Origin: Bacteroidota bacterium
GTDB lineage: Bacteria; Bacteroidota; Bacteroidia; Cytophagales; Cyclobacteriaceae
Direction: 5' to 3'
Length of the DNA: 64,000 nucleotides
Assembly (NCBI GenBank): GCA_023428695.1
Contig: JAEYWY010000022.1
Coordinates: 124,001 to 188,000, forward strand
The notes under the pieces were generated by a model that was not told the DNA's origin, did no database searches, and saw nothing but the letters and a program-made list of their open reading frames with translations. Within the stretch, counting starts at the first letter, position 1, and each line of letters opens with the position of its first letter. Shown in pieces: positions 50,629 to 60,016 of this stretch. Both the position numbers and the translations under genes were made by a program.

Positions 50629-51111
50629 TCAGTATTTCTCAATCAGGACAGCAATTTCAGTGATCAGCCTGTCGATTTCGTCACGGTCATGTGAATTGTA
50701 CTGACCGCGAATCACTCCGTTACTATCAACCAGTACAACGTCAAAAGGTTCCTCAAGAAGGAAAATACATTTGCGAATGAATGAATTCTCTTCAGGGTCG
50801 AGGCGCGTAGAGGTCACGGGATCGTTTTCGTAACGCTCATCGACGCGTGCAAATAAACGCTCTGCGCCTTCATCGCCGAAATACATATACGCAACACGGT
50901 TTTCGCCCATACCAATGCGCTGCAAAACGGAATCAGCAACCTGATACGGCAACCTGTAATCGACGCTGCATTCCGATGATATTGCAGGAACCTCGTTGGC
51001 AAACATGGGCTGGACATCAAAACGGTTCTTTCCGAATATCTTCAGGAAGATGAAGATACAGGATGGGAAGATGAGTGCTACCAGCAGGATCAGTATCTGG
51101 CGTGATTTCAT
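50629..51111 (-). CDS. SCO1-like protein lacking the copper CxxxC motif
   Basis: A 160-residue membrane-anchored protein from ATG 51111 (TM about 5-25: ILILLVALIFPSCIFIFL). The C-terminal part, DVVLVDSNGVIRGQYNSHDRDEIDRLITEIAVLIEKY in parts, matches the end of SCO1/SenC thioredoxin-fold proteins, and the gene stands where SCO normally stands in oxidase clusters. The CxxxCP copper site is not present; only scattered cysteines (SSECSVDYR, RKCIFLL) are seen. It may be a redox-inactive assembly factor or a lineage-specific variant. Confidence 0.65.
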   Translation of the reverse strand: MKSRQILILLVALIFPSCIFIFLKIFGKNRFDVQPMFANEVPAISSECSVDYRLPYQVADSVLQRIGMGENRVAYMYFGDEGAERLFARVDERYENDPVTSTRLDPEENSFIRKCIFLLEEPFDVVLVDSNGVIRGQYNSHDRDEIDRLITEIAVLIEKY

Positions 51112-51137
51112 GTACAATCGTGAATCTTCGAAAATTA

Positions 51138-51166
51138 AAGAGGCTTAAGTAATCCTTAAGCCTCTT
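51138..51166 (-). terminator. Intra-operon hairpin between oxidase subunit IV and SCO-like genes
   Basis: AAGAGGCTTAAG (51138-51149) and CTTAAGCCTCTT (51155-51166) form a 12-bp perfect stem with a 5-nt loop. On the minus strand it is followed by TAATTTTCG, a weak U-tract. It could reduce read-through into the assembly genes or protect the upstream mRNA. Confidence 0.65.
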
Positions 51167-51192
51167 CGTTTTTCCATATAAAACAAAGTTTA

Positions 51193-51528
51193 TTAACCGT
51201 TACCAATTGATCCCCCGATTGACATTCCTTCATAGATAAATGCAACCAGCATCCATATGATGAATACGAGAGGAATCAGTATTGACCAGAAAAGGACTTT
51301 TACCTCATAACGCAAGTGCATGAATTCACCCACGATATAAGCAGCCTTTACAATAGTCAGCAAGATGAATATGGTGGTTTTGGAAACACCGGCATCCATC
51401 GTAAACGCAATGATAAATTCAATGATAGTCACGAAGAGCAGGATTCCGGCTACCGTCCAGAGTTTCTTGATCTTCGCCTTATCTGGTGGTAACACATTTA
51501 TCGGTGCATGTTCTTCAATATGTGCCAT
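51193..51528 (-). CDS. Cytochrome c oxidase subunit IV
   Basis: A 111-residue inner-membrane protein with three helices (about 26-44, 50-67, 77-98), the size and pattern of the bacterial subunit IV family (LWTVAGILLFVTIIEFIIAF, VKAAYIVGEFMHLRYEVK). It stabilises the oxidase; it carries no cofactor. It lies 27 bp after the second subunit III gene on the same strand and is followed by the intra-operon hairpin. Confidence 0.9.
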   Translation of the reverse strand: MAHIEEHAPINVLPPDKAKIKKLWTVAGILLFVTIIEFIIAFTMDAGVSKTTIFILLTIVKAAYIVGEFMHLRYEVKVLFWSILIPLVFIIWMLVAFIYEGMSIGGSIGNG

Positions 51529-51555
51529 GATCTAGATCGTTAACGTGTTTGAAAA

Positions 51556-52299
51556 TTATACCAGATAAAAGAATGTAAATACAAATACCCATACGAGGTC
51601 GACAAAGTGCCAGTACAATCCGACTTTTTCAACCATTTCATAGTGTCCACGGCGGTCGTACACGCCCATCACCGTGTTATAGTACACCAGGAAGTTCAGA
51701 CACACGCCACTGAATACGTGGAATCCGTGAAAGCCTGTGATGAAGAAAAAGAACGCCGCAAAGTCCGGAGGCCCATATTGATTGATGGACAGATTTGCTC
51801 CAAAAACTTCCACGCCATTTACAATAGTTGCCTTGCCTGTACCCACAATAAAGTGCGTCCACTCCCACGCCTGGCAACCAAGGAATGTAAGGCCACCTAG
51901 GATTGTCCAGAGCATCCATTTTTCAACAGCGGCGCGATCCATGCGATGGCCAGCCTCTACGGCGAGCACCATGGTTACGGAACTCATGATGAGAATGAAA
52001 GTCATGATACCTACGAACACCAGTGGCAGGTGGACTCCATGAACGAACGGAACGGCATCGAATACTCTTTCAGGGATTGGCCAGTACTCAGGCGAGAAAA
52101 TGAATTCAGCTACCGGACCTGTATATGCTTCGTGAGCTGAGCGCACCAGACCGTATGTGATCAACAATGCTGAGAAAGTGAAGGCATCGGAAAGGAGAAA
52201 GAACCACATCATCAGTTTGCCATAGCTGGCGCCCATCGGAGAGACTCCCCCATCCCAAACGCTGCGGCCCGGAGCCGGTGTCACAGAAGTACTTGCCAT
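51556..52299 (-). CDS. Cytochrome c oxidase subunit III (second copy)
   Basis: A 247-residue heme-copper oxidase subunit III with six to seven helices. Typical segments are YGKLMMWFFLLSDAFTFSALL, the GCQAWEWTHF glutamate helix, FAAFFFFITGFHGFHVFSGV and YWHFVDLVWVFVFTFFYLV. Subunit III protects subunit I from turnover damage and may assist proton entry. It follows the shorter subunit III gene by 50 bp. The two probably each contribute part of the complete subunit III position or encode paralogous forms. Confidence 0.94.
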   Translation of the reverse strand: MASTSVTPAPGRSVWDGGVSPMGASYGKLMMWFFLLSDAFTFSALLITYGLVRSAHEAYTGPVAEFIFSPEYWPIPERVFDAVPFVHGVHLPLVFVGIMTFILIMSSVTMVLAVEAGHRMDRAAVEKWMLWTILGGLTFLGCQAWEWTHFIVGTGKATIVNGVEVFGANLSINQYGPPDFAAFFFFITGFHGFHVFSGVCLNFLVYYNTVMGVYDRRGHYEMVEKVGLYWHFVDLVWVFVFTFFYLV

Positions 52300-52349
52300 T
52301 TGTCGTTTATATTCGGTTTAAGATTATGCAAATATGTCGCTGTCCGGGT

Positions 52350-52934
52350 CTACCTGTACAATAATAGAAATCCGAACAAATATAGCCAAAGTATGCCCAA
52401 AAAGTGCCAGTACGTTCCGCACATTTCGAGGCCAGTCATATTGCTGGCATTCACGCGGTTACGCAGCGCAGAAACCAGGGTAACAACGAGCACGATCACC
52501 CCGCTGACGACGTGCAGACCGTGTGCGCCGGTGATCACGTACATGAAGCTGTGCGACACGTTTCCGCCCGTAAAATACTGGTTCATCGCGACCAGTTCGC
52601 CATACGCAAGCAACTGCCCGCCAAGGAAACTCAATCCCAATATGGCGGTCAGGGCCATCATCATCTTTACAAGTTCTGTATTGTTACGACGCGCTGCCAT
52701 CGTAGCGCCAACCATGGTAATACTGCTCAACGCAATGAGGGCCGTGTTCAACCAAAAATGCCAGGGTAACACAATCTCAGCCCAACCGGTGTCAGCGCGT
52801 TTCACCAGGTAGGCACTCGTCCACGCGGCAAAGAGCATCCCCACTGTTACCATGAACAGCCAGAGCGCGAACTTTTTGGGGTTCATCGCCAACGGCGCCT
52901 TTGCTTCTTCTACGATTTTTATTTCTGCTGCCAT
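52350..52934 (-). CDS. Cytochrome c oxidase subunit III (first, shorter copy)
   Basis: A 194-residue, five-helix heme-copper oxidase subunit III from ATG 52934 (MAAEIKIVEEAKAPLAMNPKK). It shows FALWLFMVTVGMLFAAWTSAY, the LSFLGGQLLAYGEL helix, VSHSFMYVITGAHGLHVVSG and the terminal YWHFLGILWLYLFGFLLLY. It follows the heme O synthase gene (12 bp) and precedes the 247-residue paralogue; such tandem pairs are usual in Bacteroidota oxidase operons. Confidence 0.94.
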   Translation of the reverse strand: MAAEIKIVEEAKAPLAMNPKKFALWLFMVTVGMLFAAWTSAYLVKRADTGWAEIVLPWHFWLNTALIALSSITMVGATMAARRNNTELVKMMMALTAILGLSFLGGQLLAYGELVAMNQYFTGGNVSHSFMYVITGAHGLHVVSGVIVLVVTLVSALRNRVNASNMTGLEMCGTYWHFLGILWLYLFGFLLLYR

Positions 52935-52946
52935 AATCAACCTCCT

Positions 52947-53840
52947 CTAAGCTTTATCCAACAAATACGCGATTTGCACTACTGGCAAATACAGGAACGA
53001 TCCAAACATAATTTTCAGCGCCGACCTGCGATCTCCGGTTTTCATCAGGGAAAATGTCTGCGCGAAAAACAGCACGCCGCAAACTGTTGCCACTACCGCC
53101 GACTTAATGCCGGTGATACCAAACGTCGCGGGCAATAAACCAAATGGAATCAGGAACATGGTGTAAACCATAATCTGAATCGCGGTGTTGATATCACGGG
53201 TTCCGCCGGAAGGCAAAAGTTTGAATCCTGCTTTCTTGTAATCGTCATCAGCAACCCAGGCAATCGCCCAAAAGTGCGGGAACTGCCAGATAAACTGAAT
53301 TCCGAAAATGATAAGCGCCTCATGCGAAATGACTCCCGTGGCTGCAGTCCAGCCCAACAGCGGAGGCAACGCACCCGGTATTGCTCCGACAAATACGGCG
53401 ACAGGTCCTACGCGCTTGAGTGGTGTGTACACGAAACTGTACAGGATCATTGAAATGATCGAAAGCAGCGTCGTCAGCGGGTTGGTGAACACCATCAGGA
53501 TGACAATCGCCGCGACCGCGCATATCGCGCCGAATAACGCAGCTTCCTGAACCGATACCCGTTCCGTTGGCAGCGGCCGGTTCATCGTTCGCGTCATCAG
53601 TTTGTCGTAATCCTTTTCCTTGATTTGATTGATGACAATCGACGCACCTGAAAGCAAGAATCCGCCCGTGAACAACATCAACAGTCTGAACCAGTTGAGT
53701 TCACCGGATGCGAGTACGAAACCGAAAGCGCACGAAAAAGCCACAAGAAGCGATAAGCGAAACTTCAGCATTTCTGCGAATGCCTTCGCTTTTGCTGCTG
53801 CAGTCATCCATACTCCAAGCCTGTTTACCTCTGCAATCAT
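52947..53840 (-). CDS. ctaB: Protoheme IX farnesyltransferase (heme O synthase)
   Basis: A 297-residue UbiA-family membrane prenyltransferase that adds farnesyl to heme B to make heme O, the precursor of heme A. The ATG at 53840 (MIAEVNRLGVWM) is one base after the stop of ctaA, so the two are coupled. Nine helices; prenyl-diphosphate-binding motif INQIKEKDYDKLMTRTMNRPLP with aspartates, and the second conserved aspartate motif in IAWVADDDYKKAGFK. Supplies the adjacent aa3 oxidase. Confidence 0.95.
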   Translation of the reverse strand: MIAEVNRLGVWMTAAAKAKAFAEMLKFRLSLLVAFSCAFGFVLASGELNWFRLLMLFTGGFLLSGASIVINQIKEKDYDKLMTRTMNRPLPTERVSVQEAALFGAICAVAAIVILMVFTNPLTTLLSIISMILYSFVYTPLKRVGPVAVFVGAIPGALPPLLGWTAATGVISHEALIIFGIQFIWQFPHFWAIAWVADDDYKKAGFKLLPSGGTRDINTAIQIMVYTMFLIPFGLLPATFGITGIKSAVVATVCGVLFFAQTFSLMKTGDRRSALKIMFGSFLYLPVVQIAYLLDKA

Positions 53841-53841
53841 C

Positions 53842-54846
53842 TTACGCTGCCTGTAATTTCTTTTGTCCGGCAACTTTCAGCAGCATCAGAAACTGAAGGC
53901 CAAACGTAATGGTGGCGAGCAGTAAATGAACCGGCTGAAGAAACGCAGGGATTGCGAAGTATGCCATTCCCACCCCTGTGAAAATCGTTGCCAATATCAA
54001 TATGATTAAGATAAGCGGGAAACCTTTGAGTCCCTCCGTCCTACCGAGTCTTACAATAAATCCTGCGTGAACCAACAACACGATCCACGAAAACGAGCGA
54101 TGAATGATAAACGCACCGCCCGCGTTAGCGATCCAGCTTTCACGCGGAAAACGCGAGGCAACCTGATCAATAGTTTCCCGAACCTGCGTACCGAGCAATG
54201 TTTGCACGAGCAGCATCGACATTGCGGCCAGCAACCACCAGAACCCCAACGATGACGCTACCGGCTGCGAGGCCGACGTAACATTGACGAGGTAAACCAG
54301 TAATGCCACCAGTACGAGTGCGAGGAACATGTGAACCGTTATGGTCCACGGTGTAAGATTGGTTGAAACCACAAAAGATCCCATCCATCCTTGCACGATC
54401 ACCAGCGCCAGCGTTGCAAACGCCACCCACGTTAGCCTCCGGTCTGTTTTCCAGAATCTGAGGGATGCCAGAAAGACCAGTATGATCATGAACCCGATAA
54501 CCACACCAACAAGCCTGTTGATGTATTCAATCATGGTCTTGGTCGGATTGAAATCCTGTTCGGCCGCAACCTCCGGATTGTTGACGAGTTCATTCGCTGT
54601 CTCTTTCATTCCGAACGTCGTGAGAACCTTTGCAAAGCGCTGGTTCTTTTTCGCGCGGAAATCCGAGTATATCTCTTTATAGTTCTCCGGCAGCTGCTCC
54701 ACCGAAGTCGGAGGAACCCAATTGCCAAAACATCTTGGCCAATCGGGACATCCCATACCGGAACCGGTACTTCTGACGACACCTCCCACAAGAATCAGCA
54801 CATAAACCGCAACCAGCGTCGATATCGTCAGCCTTCTGAAATTCAT
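53842..54846 (-). CDS. ctaA: Heme A synthase (COX15/CtaA family)
   Basis: A 334-residue, eight-helix membrane protein that oxidises the methyl group of heme O to give heme A. It begins FRRLTISTLVAVYVLILVGGVVRSTGSGMGCPDWPRCFGNWVPP in the family manner (GSGMGCPDWPRCFG is the signature with its cysteine pair). Histidines for heme binding are in WTITVHMFLALVL, FIIHRSFSWIVLLVHAGF and LQPVHLLLATI. It is followed by ctaB after one base and preceded by oxidase subunit I (70 bp). Confidence 0.95.
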   Translation of the reverse strand: MNFRRLTISTLVAVYVLILVGGVVRSTGSGMGCPDWPRCFGNWVPPTSVEQLPENYKEIYSDFRAKKNQRFAKVLTTFGMKETANELVNNPEVAAEQDFNPTKTMIEYINRLVGVVIGFMIILVFLASLRFWKTDRRLTWVAFATLALVIVQGWMGSFVVSTNLTPWTITVHMFLALVLVALLVYLVNVTSASQPVASSLGFWWLLAAMSMLLVQTLLGTQVRETIDQVASRFPRESWIANAGGAFIIHRSFSWIVLLVHAGFIVRLGRTEGLKGFPLILIILILATIFTGVGMAYFAIPAFLQPVHLLLATITFGLQFLMLLKVAGQKKLQAA

Positions 54847-54916
54847 TTATAAATCCGGAATTTGCCGAACCACCCTACCGGTGTTTCGACGGGAGACCGG
54901 CCCCGAACTAATCAAA

Positions 54917-56815
54917 TTAATGTCCTTTCCCCTCAACGATAATGGCACCTTCGCCACTTGACGTCTCGAGTTTGATCAACTCATTTTCATGAGGCAGGTT
55001 AGACTCCGGCGTTTCGGAGTATGGTATGTGCTGCGGGATGAAATCATCAGCAGCACCCGGCTTGCTGTAATCGTAAGGCCAGCGGTACACAGATGGAATT
55101 TCGCCAGGCCAGTTGCCGTGTCCCGGCAGCCGTGGCGTTGTCCATTCCAGCGTTGTCGAGAACCAGGGGTTAGCAGGTGCCAAACGTCCTCTGAAAATGC
55201 TATAAAAGAAGTTGAACAGGAAAATAAACTGCGCACCCAGTGTAAGAATAGCCGCAACGCTCACCAACATATTGAGGTCGGCCCATCCGGCAAAGGTTTC
55301 GAAGTTCGTCCACGAGTAATATCTTCTCGGGAAACCCGCAATACCGATGTAGTGCATCGGGAAGAATACCATGTACACACCGACGAACGAGATCCAGAAG
55401 TGTATGGCACCCAGGCGTTCGTCCATCATGCGACCGAACATCTTCGGGAACCAGTGATAAATACCCGCAAGCATTCCGAAGAATGACGCGCTACCCATCA
55501 CAAGGTGGAAGTGAGCAACAACGAAGTAAGTATCGTGAAGCTGAATATCAATCGCTGCGTTTCCGAGGAATATACCGGTAATACCCCCTGTGAGGAAGAA
55601 CGAAACCATACCGATGGAAAAGAGCATCCCTGATGTGAACCGGATGTTCCCTTTCCACAGCGTCGTTACATAGTTGAATATCTTAACCGCTGAAGGCACG
55701 GCAATAATCAGTGTAAGCAGCATGAACACGGATCCAAGGAACGGGTTCATACCGGTCACGAACATGTGGTGCGCCCAAACGATGAATGACAGGATGGCGA
55801 TAAAGAGCATCGAACCAATCATCGCCTTGTAACCGAAAATTGGTTTGCGCGAGTTGGTGGCGATGATCTCGGATGAAATTCCCAGCGCCGGCAGAAGCAC
55901 GATGTACACTTCCGGGTGTCCGAGGAACCAGAAAAGGTGCTGGAACAAGATCGGGCTTCCGCCCTCGTGGGCAAGCGCCTCGCCACCTATAAATATGTCG
56001 GAGAGGTAAAAGCTTGTACCGAAACTGCGGTCAAAGATCAGCAGCAATGCAGCGGCGAACAGAACGGGGAACGAAAGCAAACCGATAATCGCGGTAAAGA
56101 AGAATGCCCAGATTGTAAGCGGCATGCGTGTGAACGACATTCCGCGTGTGCGCATATTGATTACCGTTGTGATGTAGTTGATGCCACCAAGCAAAGAGCT
56201 GACGATGAACAACGCCATCGCTACCAGCCACAGGGTCATACCTGTGCCCGAACCTTTGATGGCCTGGGGCAACGCACTAAGTGGCGGATAAATCGTCCAG
56301 CCACCACTTGCAGGGCCTGTTTCAAGGAACAGCGACACGAACATCAATACGCTCGAAATAAAAAAGAACCAATACGAGAGCATGTTCATGAATCCTGACG
56401 CCATATCGCGCGCTCCGATTTGAAGCGGGATAAGGAAGTTGGAGAACGTTCCGCTCAAGCCTGCTGTTAGTACAAAGAACACCATGATCGTACCGTGCAT
56501 GGTGACGAGAGCGAGATAGAATTCCGGATCGAGTGAACCCTTATTGGTAACCGGATCGATATTGATCCAACCCCCAAGCACGGGTTGCAGCCATGACAGA
56601 TCCGCATCGGGGAAACCGAGTTGAAGTCGGAAGATCACTGACAGGATACCACCGAGCAACGCCCAGAAGATACCTGTGATCAGGAATTGTTTAGCAATTA
56701 CCTTGTGATCCTGGCTGAAGATATAGTTCGTCCAGAAGTTACCCTCGTGATGCTCATGCGCATGATCATCATGGTGGTGTATTTCGTGTTGAAGGTGAAT
56801 ATCGGTGGTTGCCAT
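54917..56815 (-). CDS. Cytochrome c oxidase subunit I (aa3/caa3 type, A1 class)
   Basis: The catalytic core subunit, 632 residues, 12 or more helices; reduces oxygen to water and pumps protons. Heme and copper ligands are visible: His in TMHGTIMVFFVL (low-spin heme), His in WFLGHPEVYIVLLP (CuB, with the Glu and cross-linked Tyr of the A1 class), the HH pair in VWAHHMFVTGM (CuB), and the two His in HDTYFVVAHFHLVMG (heme a3 and a). The N-terminus is rich in histidine (HEIHHHDDHAHEHHEG), which may bind metal. Follows subunit II by 31 bp. Confidence 0.97.
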   Translation of the reverse strand: MATTDIHLQHEIHHHDDHAHEHHEGNFWTNYIFSQDHKVIAKQFLITGIFWALLGGILSVIFRLQLGFPDADLSWLQPVLGGWINIDPVTNKGSLDPEFYLALVTMHGTIMVFFVLTAGLSGTFSNFLIPLQIGARDMASGFMNMLSYWFFFISSVLMFVSLFLETGPASGGWTIYPPLSALPQAIKGSGTGMTLWLVAMALFIVSSLLGGINYITTVINMRTRGMSFTRMPLTIWAFFFTAIIGLLSFPVLFAAALLLIFDRSFGTSFYLSDIFIGGEALAHEGGSPILFQHLFWFLGHPEVYIVLLPALGISSEIIATNSRKPIFGYKAMIGSMLFIAILSFIVWAHHMFVTGMNPFLGSVFMLLTLIIAVPSAVKIFNYVTTLWKGNIRFTSGMLFSIGMVSFFLTGGITGIFLGNAAIDIQLHDTYFVVAHFHLVMGSASFFGMLAGIYHWFPKMFGRMMDERLGAIHFWISFVGVYMVFFPMHYIGIAGFPRRYYSWTNFETFAGWADLNMLVSVAAILTLGAQFIFLFNFFYSIFRGRLAPANPWFSTTLEWTTPRLPGHGNWPGEIPSVYRWPYDYSKPGAADDFIPQHIPYSETPESNLPHENELIKLETSSGEGAIIVEGKGH

Positions 56816-56846
56816 TTGCTTGAAAATCTTGATTCGTTACTACTTC

Positions 56847-57914
56847 TTACTCCGCAGCTGCGACTGCCCCGGGGTCGCTTTCGATACCGGCCTTGATCAT
56901 CGCTGCCTCTCTCAACTCAACCGGAACATTTTTCAGGTAGTCCGGATTCTGTTTCAGCCATGCTTCCTGGGAAGCCTTCCAGCGTTCGTACGATGCCTGG
57001 TCTTCAACTACGACTGACATCTTCATCGAAAAGTGCCCGCGACCACAGATCTCGGTACATGCAAGTTCGTAATTGAAATTCGGATTGCCCGTTTCACTGC
57101 GCATCTGCTCCGTAGTCTTTGTCACTTTGAATTTAAACTGCGTCGGCATGCCCGGGACCGCATCCATTTTCACACGGAAGTGCGGCAGAAACACGCTGTG
57201 CAGTACATCCTTCGCGCGGATCTTCAACAATATTTCTTTGTCCACAGGGAGGTGCAGCTCCAGCGACTTGAAATCATCATATGTATTCTTGTCCTTTTGA
57301 AGATCAAGTCCAAATTCGTTGACAGCATCGATCAATTTGTAATTATATTGACCGAGTTGGTTGTCTTTTCCCGGATAACGCGCAATCCACGCAAACTGCT
57401 GGCCCATAATCTCGATCACCTCTGCGTCTTTCGAAGCTTCGCTTGTGATATCGGTCCACGCATTCAAACCTGTGATGATAAGAATGGTAAGAACGACTGC
57501 AGGTATGATGGTCCACGTTAATTCGAGGTAGTGGTTGTCAGGATAAAATTTCGCACGTGATCCTTCCTTGTACTGATATTTAAAAACAAAGATGAACATG
57601 ACGATGCTGATGACCACGAAAGCTACAACGGTCACTCCCATCGTAATCCAGAACAGGTTGTCAGTGCGCTCGCCGTGCACAGATGCGATCGGCAATTGGT
57701 AGCGATCGAAATTCGCCCATGAATACCAGAAAAAGCCGACGAGTGAAACGACCATGAACACCAGGAACAGTACCCCATGTATCTTGTTATCCGGACCTAC
57801 GCGCGCATCTTTTTGCCTGCCCTTCGCAATACTCATCAGGTTTCCTACCCGGAAGATCATGTAAAGGATCCCGAGGATGAGGGCAACACTTAATATAATA
57901 ATCAGACTCTTCAT
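56847..57914 (-). CDS. Cytochrome c oxidase subunit II
   Basis: A 355-residue subunit carrying the CuA centre that accepts electrons from cytochrome c. Three N-terminal hydrophobic segments (about 3-25, 50-70, 90-112), then the periplasmic cupredoxin domain with HSVFLPHFRVKMDAVPG and the CuA motif CTEICGRGHFSMKM. There is no fused cytochrome c domain, so an external cytochrome (perhaps the Act-associated one) is the donor. The extra first helix is typical for Bacteroidota. 14 bp after the actF stop. Confidence 0.96.
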   Translation of the reverse strand: MKSLIIILSVALILGILYMIFRVGNLMSIAKGRQKDARVGPDNKIHGVLFLVFMVVSLVGFFWYSWANFDRYQLPIASVHGERTDNLFWITMGVTVVAFVVISIVMFIFVFKYQYKEGSRAKFYPDNHYLELTWTIIPAVVLTILIITGLNAWTDITSEASKDAEVIEIMGQQFAWIARYPGKDNQLGQYNYKLIDAVNEFGLDLQKDKNTYDDFKSLELHLPVDKEILLKIRAKDVLHSVFLPHFRVKMDAVPGMPTQFKFKVTKTTEQMRSETGNPNFNYELACTEICGRGHFSMKMSVVVEDQASYERWKASQEAWLKQNPDYLKNVPVELREAAMIKAGIESDPGAVAAAE

Positions 57915-57928
57915 ATTGATACTGCGGA

Positions 57929-59290
57929 TTAAATATGGTGGTTCAGACTTTCTTCAAGCATCGGATGATTCTTACCGAACAGCGGAAGTTTGCCAAGACT
58001 TCCAAGCACAATAAAGAGGAAGGCGGCAGCAAAGATTAAGAAGACACCGAGTTCCAGTAAGCCTACTCCACCGTTTTGTTGCATCACGCCAGGTGTAACC
58101 ATCTGGTAAAAATCGAACCAGTGACCAACGACGATGATCGGACACACCAGCTTCAGCGTGGATATCTGACGCTTCGCATCCCTTGTCATTAGTAACAGGA
58201 ACGGAAGTACAAAGTTCAGTATGAGGTTAAGATAGAATATCCAGCTGTAAGGACTTGTTTCGAGGCGTTCGATAAAGTACACAGTCTCTTCCGGAATGTT
58301 CGCATACCAGATGAGCAGGTACTGACCGAACCAGATGTACGTCCAGAAAATTGAAAACGCAAAGATAAATTTACCAAGATCGTGCAGGTGATTTGCGTTT
58401 ACGATTTTCAGGTAACCTGCATCCTTGAGGTAAACAACTACCAGCGTAATAACAGCCAATGCGGTAACCCACCAGCTGGCGAAAACATACCAGCCAAACA
58501 TTGTTGAGAACCAGTGTGTGTCAATGCTCATTACCCAATCCCATGCAGCTACGGAAGAGCTCACTGCAAAGAATACGAGGAACCAGGCAGACAGCGAACG
58601 GTTTTTGTACCAGTATGTCGTTGTACCTTCGATATCTTCAGCCATCATATTCTTCCGGATCTGAAGGAAGAACCAGTACCACGCCCCGAAGAAGATCACC
58701 AGTCGAAGGATAAAAAACAAGGGGAATGAACCACCTGAAAGCGGCCAGTAAAAGTACGGACCTTTCTTATTTATGATCTTGTCAAACTCAGGCCCCTCAT
58801 GATAGAGGGAGCCATGTGTCCAGTGAAATAAGTCGTGACCAACAAGAAAGAACAGTCCAAGTGTAAGAATACCTGCAATCGGAATCCAGTTTCCAAACGC
58901 CATCGCTACACGTTTCACGCCCACTGACCAACCTGCGCTCGCGGCATATTGGATAGCAACAAAGAAAAGACCGATAATGCCCAATCCAACGAAGTACATG
59001 TTGTTCATCCACAGCGATGTGTAGAGACGCTTGAGCCAGGTTGCAGTGTGTCCATGACCAGCTTCAGCGTGTTCTGACGCATGTGCCTGATCCTGGTTCG
59101 CGCTGGCCAGAAGTTCCTTCGAGTCAAGTGCGCTGTGGGCACCATGGTCGTCATGTCCGCCACCCGCGATGGCAAGCGCCAATCCGATAGCAAAAACAAC
59201 TACTCCCGCGATAAGCAGGATGACAAGTTTCTTCTTCGCTCCGGGTCTGAACTCGTATGTTTCTTCTGTAACTACTACTTGATGAGCCAT
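57929..59290 (-). CDS. actF: Alternative complex III quinol-interacting membrane subunit ActF
   Basis: A 453-residue membrane protein with about ten helices, the ActF-type paralogue of NrfD-like ActC. A histidine-rich loop follows the first helix (GGGHDDHGAHS, ASEHAEAGHGHTATW). Segments such as WAWDWVMSIDTHWFSTMFGWYVFASWW (in parts AWDWVMSIDTHWF) are characteristic. It is one of two membrane subunits of the quinol:cytochrome c oxidoreductase that replaces complex III. It lies between actE (36 bp) and oxidase subunit II. Confidence 0.94.
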   Translation of the reverse strand: MAHQVVVTEETYEFRPGAKKKLVILLIAGVVVFAIGLALAIAGGGHDDHGAHSALDSKELLASANQDQAHASEHAEAGHGHTATWLKRLYTSLWMNNMYFVGLGIIGLFFVAIQYAASAGWSVGVKRVAMAFGNWIPIAGILTLGLFFLVGHDLFHWTHGSLYHEGPEFDKIINKKGPYFYWPLSGGSFPLFFILRLVIFFGAWYWFFLQIRKNMMAEDIEGTTTYWYKNRSLSAWFLVFFAVSSSVAAWDWVMSIDTHWFSTMFGWYVFASWWVTALAVITLVVVYLKDAGYLKIVNANHLHDLGKFIFAFSIFWTYIWFGQYLLIWYANIPEETVYFIERLETSPYSWIFYLNLILNFVLPFLLLMTRDAKRQISTLKLVCPIIVVGHWFDFYQMVTPGVMQQNGGVGLLELGVFLIFAAAFLFIVLGSLGKLPLFGKNHPMLEESLNHHI

Positions 59291-59326
59291 TTTATGTATA
59301 TCGTTATCCTGTAGAATCTTTAGCCG

Positions 59327-60001
59327 TTATTTCTGCAAAGTCTTTACATAGTGCGCAATCTTCCAGCGATCCTCGGTAGAAATCTGAGAACCATGTGGCA
59401 TCATCAGACCTTTGCCGTATGTAATCACATGGAAGATATGTCCCTCAGTAATGTTCTTGAGTGCATCACCGGTAAGGTTAGCCACACCGGCATATGCCTT
59501 TTTCTCAATACCGTCAACAGTCACGCCCTGAGCAACCTTGCCATCGCCCTGTCCTTTGGGTCCGTGGCAGTGGTCGCAATAGGTATCATACAATACTTTT
59601 CCCTGGGCGATTATTGCATCGGATGCTTCCAGCGGGTTTACGAGTCTGTTTGAAAGACGAAGTCCTGTTGAATCGTTCGGCAGACTGTAAGGCAACCATC
59701 CCTGAGGATTGCGCGGCACTGTGTTCGCCGGAGGCATACGCATGTTCATGCCGTGCGGGTTGAACAGATTTGAATTGTGGAATTCGCCGTGTCCTCTATC
59801 CTTGCCCTTTGGCGCTGCGTACTCAATTGACGTAAGCCAGCGACCTGCATCCCACTCGTCAATTTGTGTGAAAGGCTCGTATGCCACCGAGTGATACATG
59901 TTCGGTGCATATTCCCGACCGGGATTATCGCCGCTTGCGCTACACGCCGCAAGCAGTGTCGCCGCCGCAAAAATCGAAACCAGAGTCTTTAAAGATCGCA
60001 T
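59327..60001 (-). CDS. actE: Alternative complex III monoheme cytochrome c subunit ActE
   Basis: A 224-residue lipoprotein from ATG 60001 (signal FAAATLLAACS). A single cytochrome c domain in the C-terminal half has the heme site YCDHCH (about 140) and the axial methionine in GLMMPHGSQI. The N-terminal half, with MYHSVAYEPFTQ and PHGMNMRMPPANTVPR, is the Act-specific extension. It carries electrons from the Act iron-sulfur/heme chain to the oxidase. Located between actD (15 bp) and actF. Confidence 0.94.
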   Translation of the reverse strand: MRSLKTLVSIFAAATLLAACSASGDNPGREYAPNMYHSVAYEPFTQIDEWDAGRWLTSIEYAAPKGKDRGHGEFHNSNLFNPHGMNMRMPPANTVPRNPQGWLPYSLPNDSTGLRLSNRLVNPLEASDAIIAQGKVLYDTYCDHCHGPKGQGDGKVAQGVTVDGIEKKAYAGVANLTGDALKNITEGHIFHVITYGKGLMMPHGSQISTEDRWKIAHYVKTLQK

Positions 60002-60016
60002 GGTAAATATCATCGG

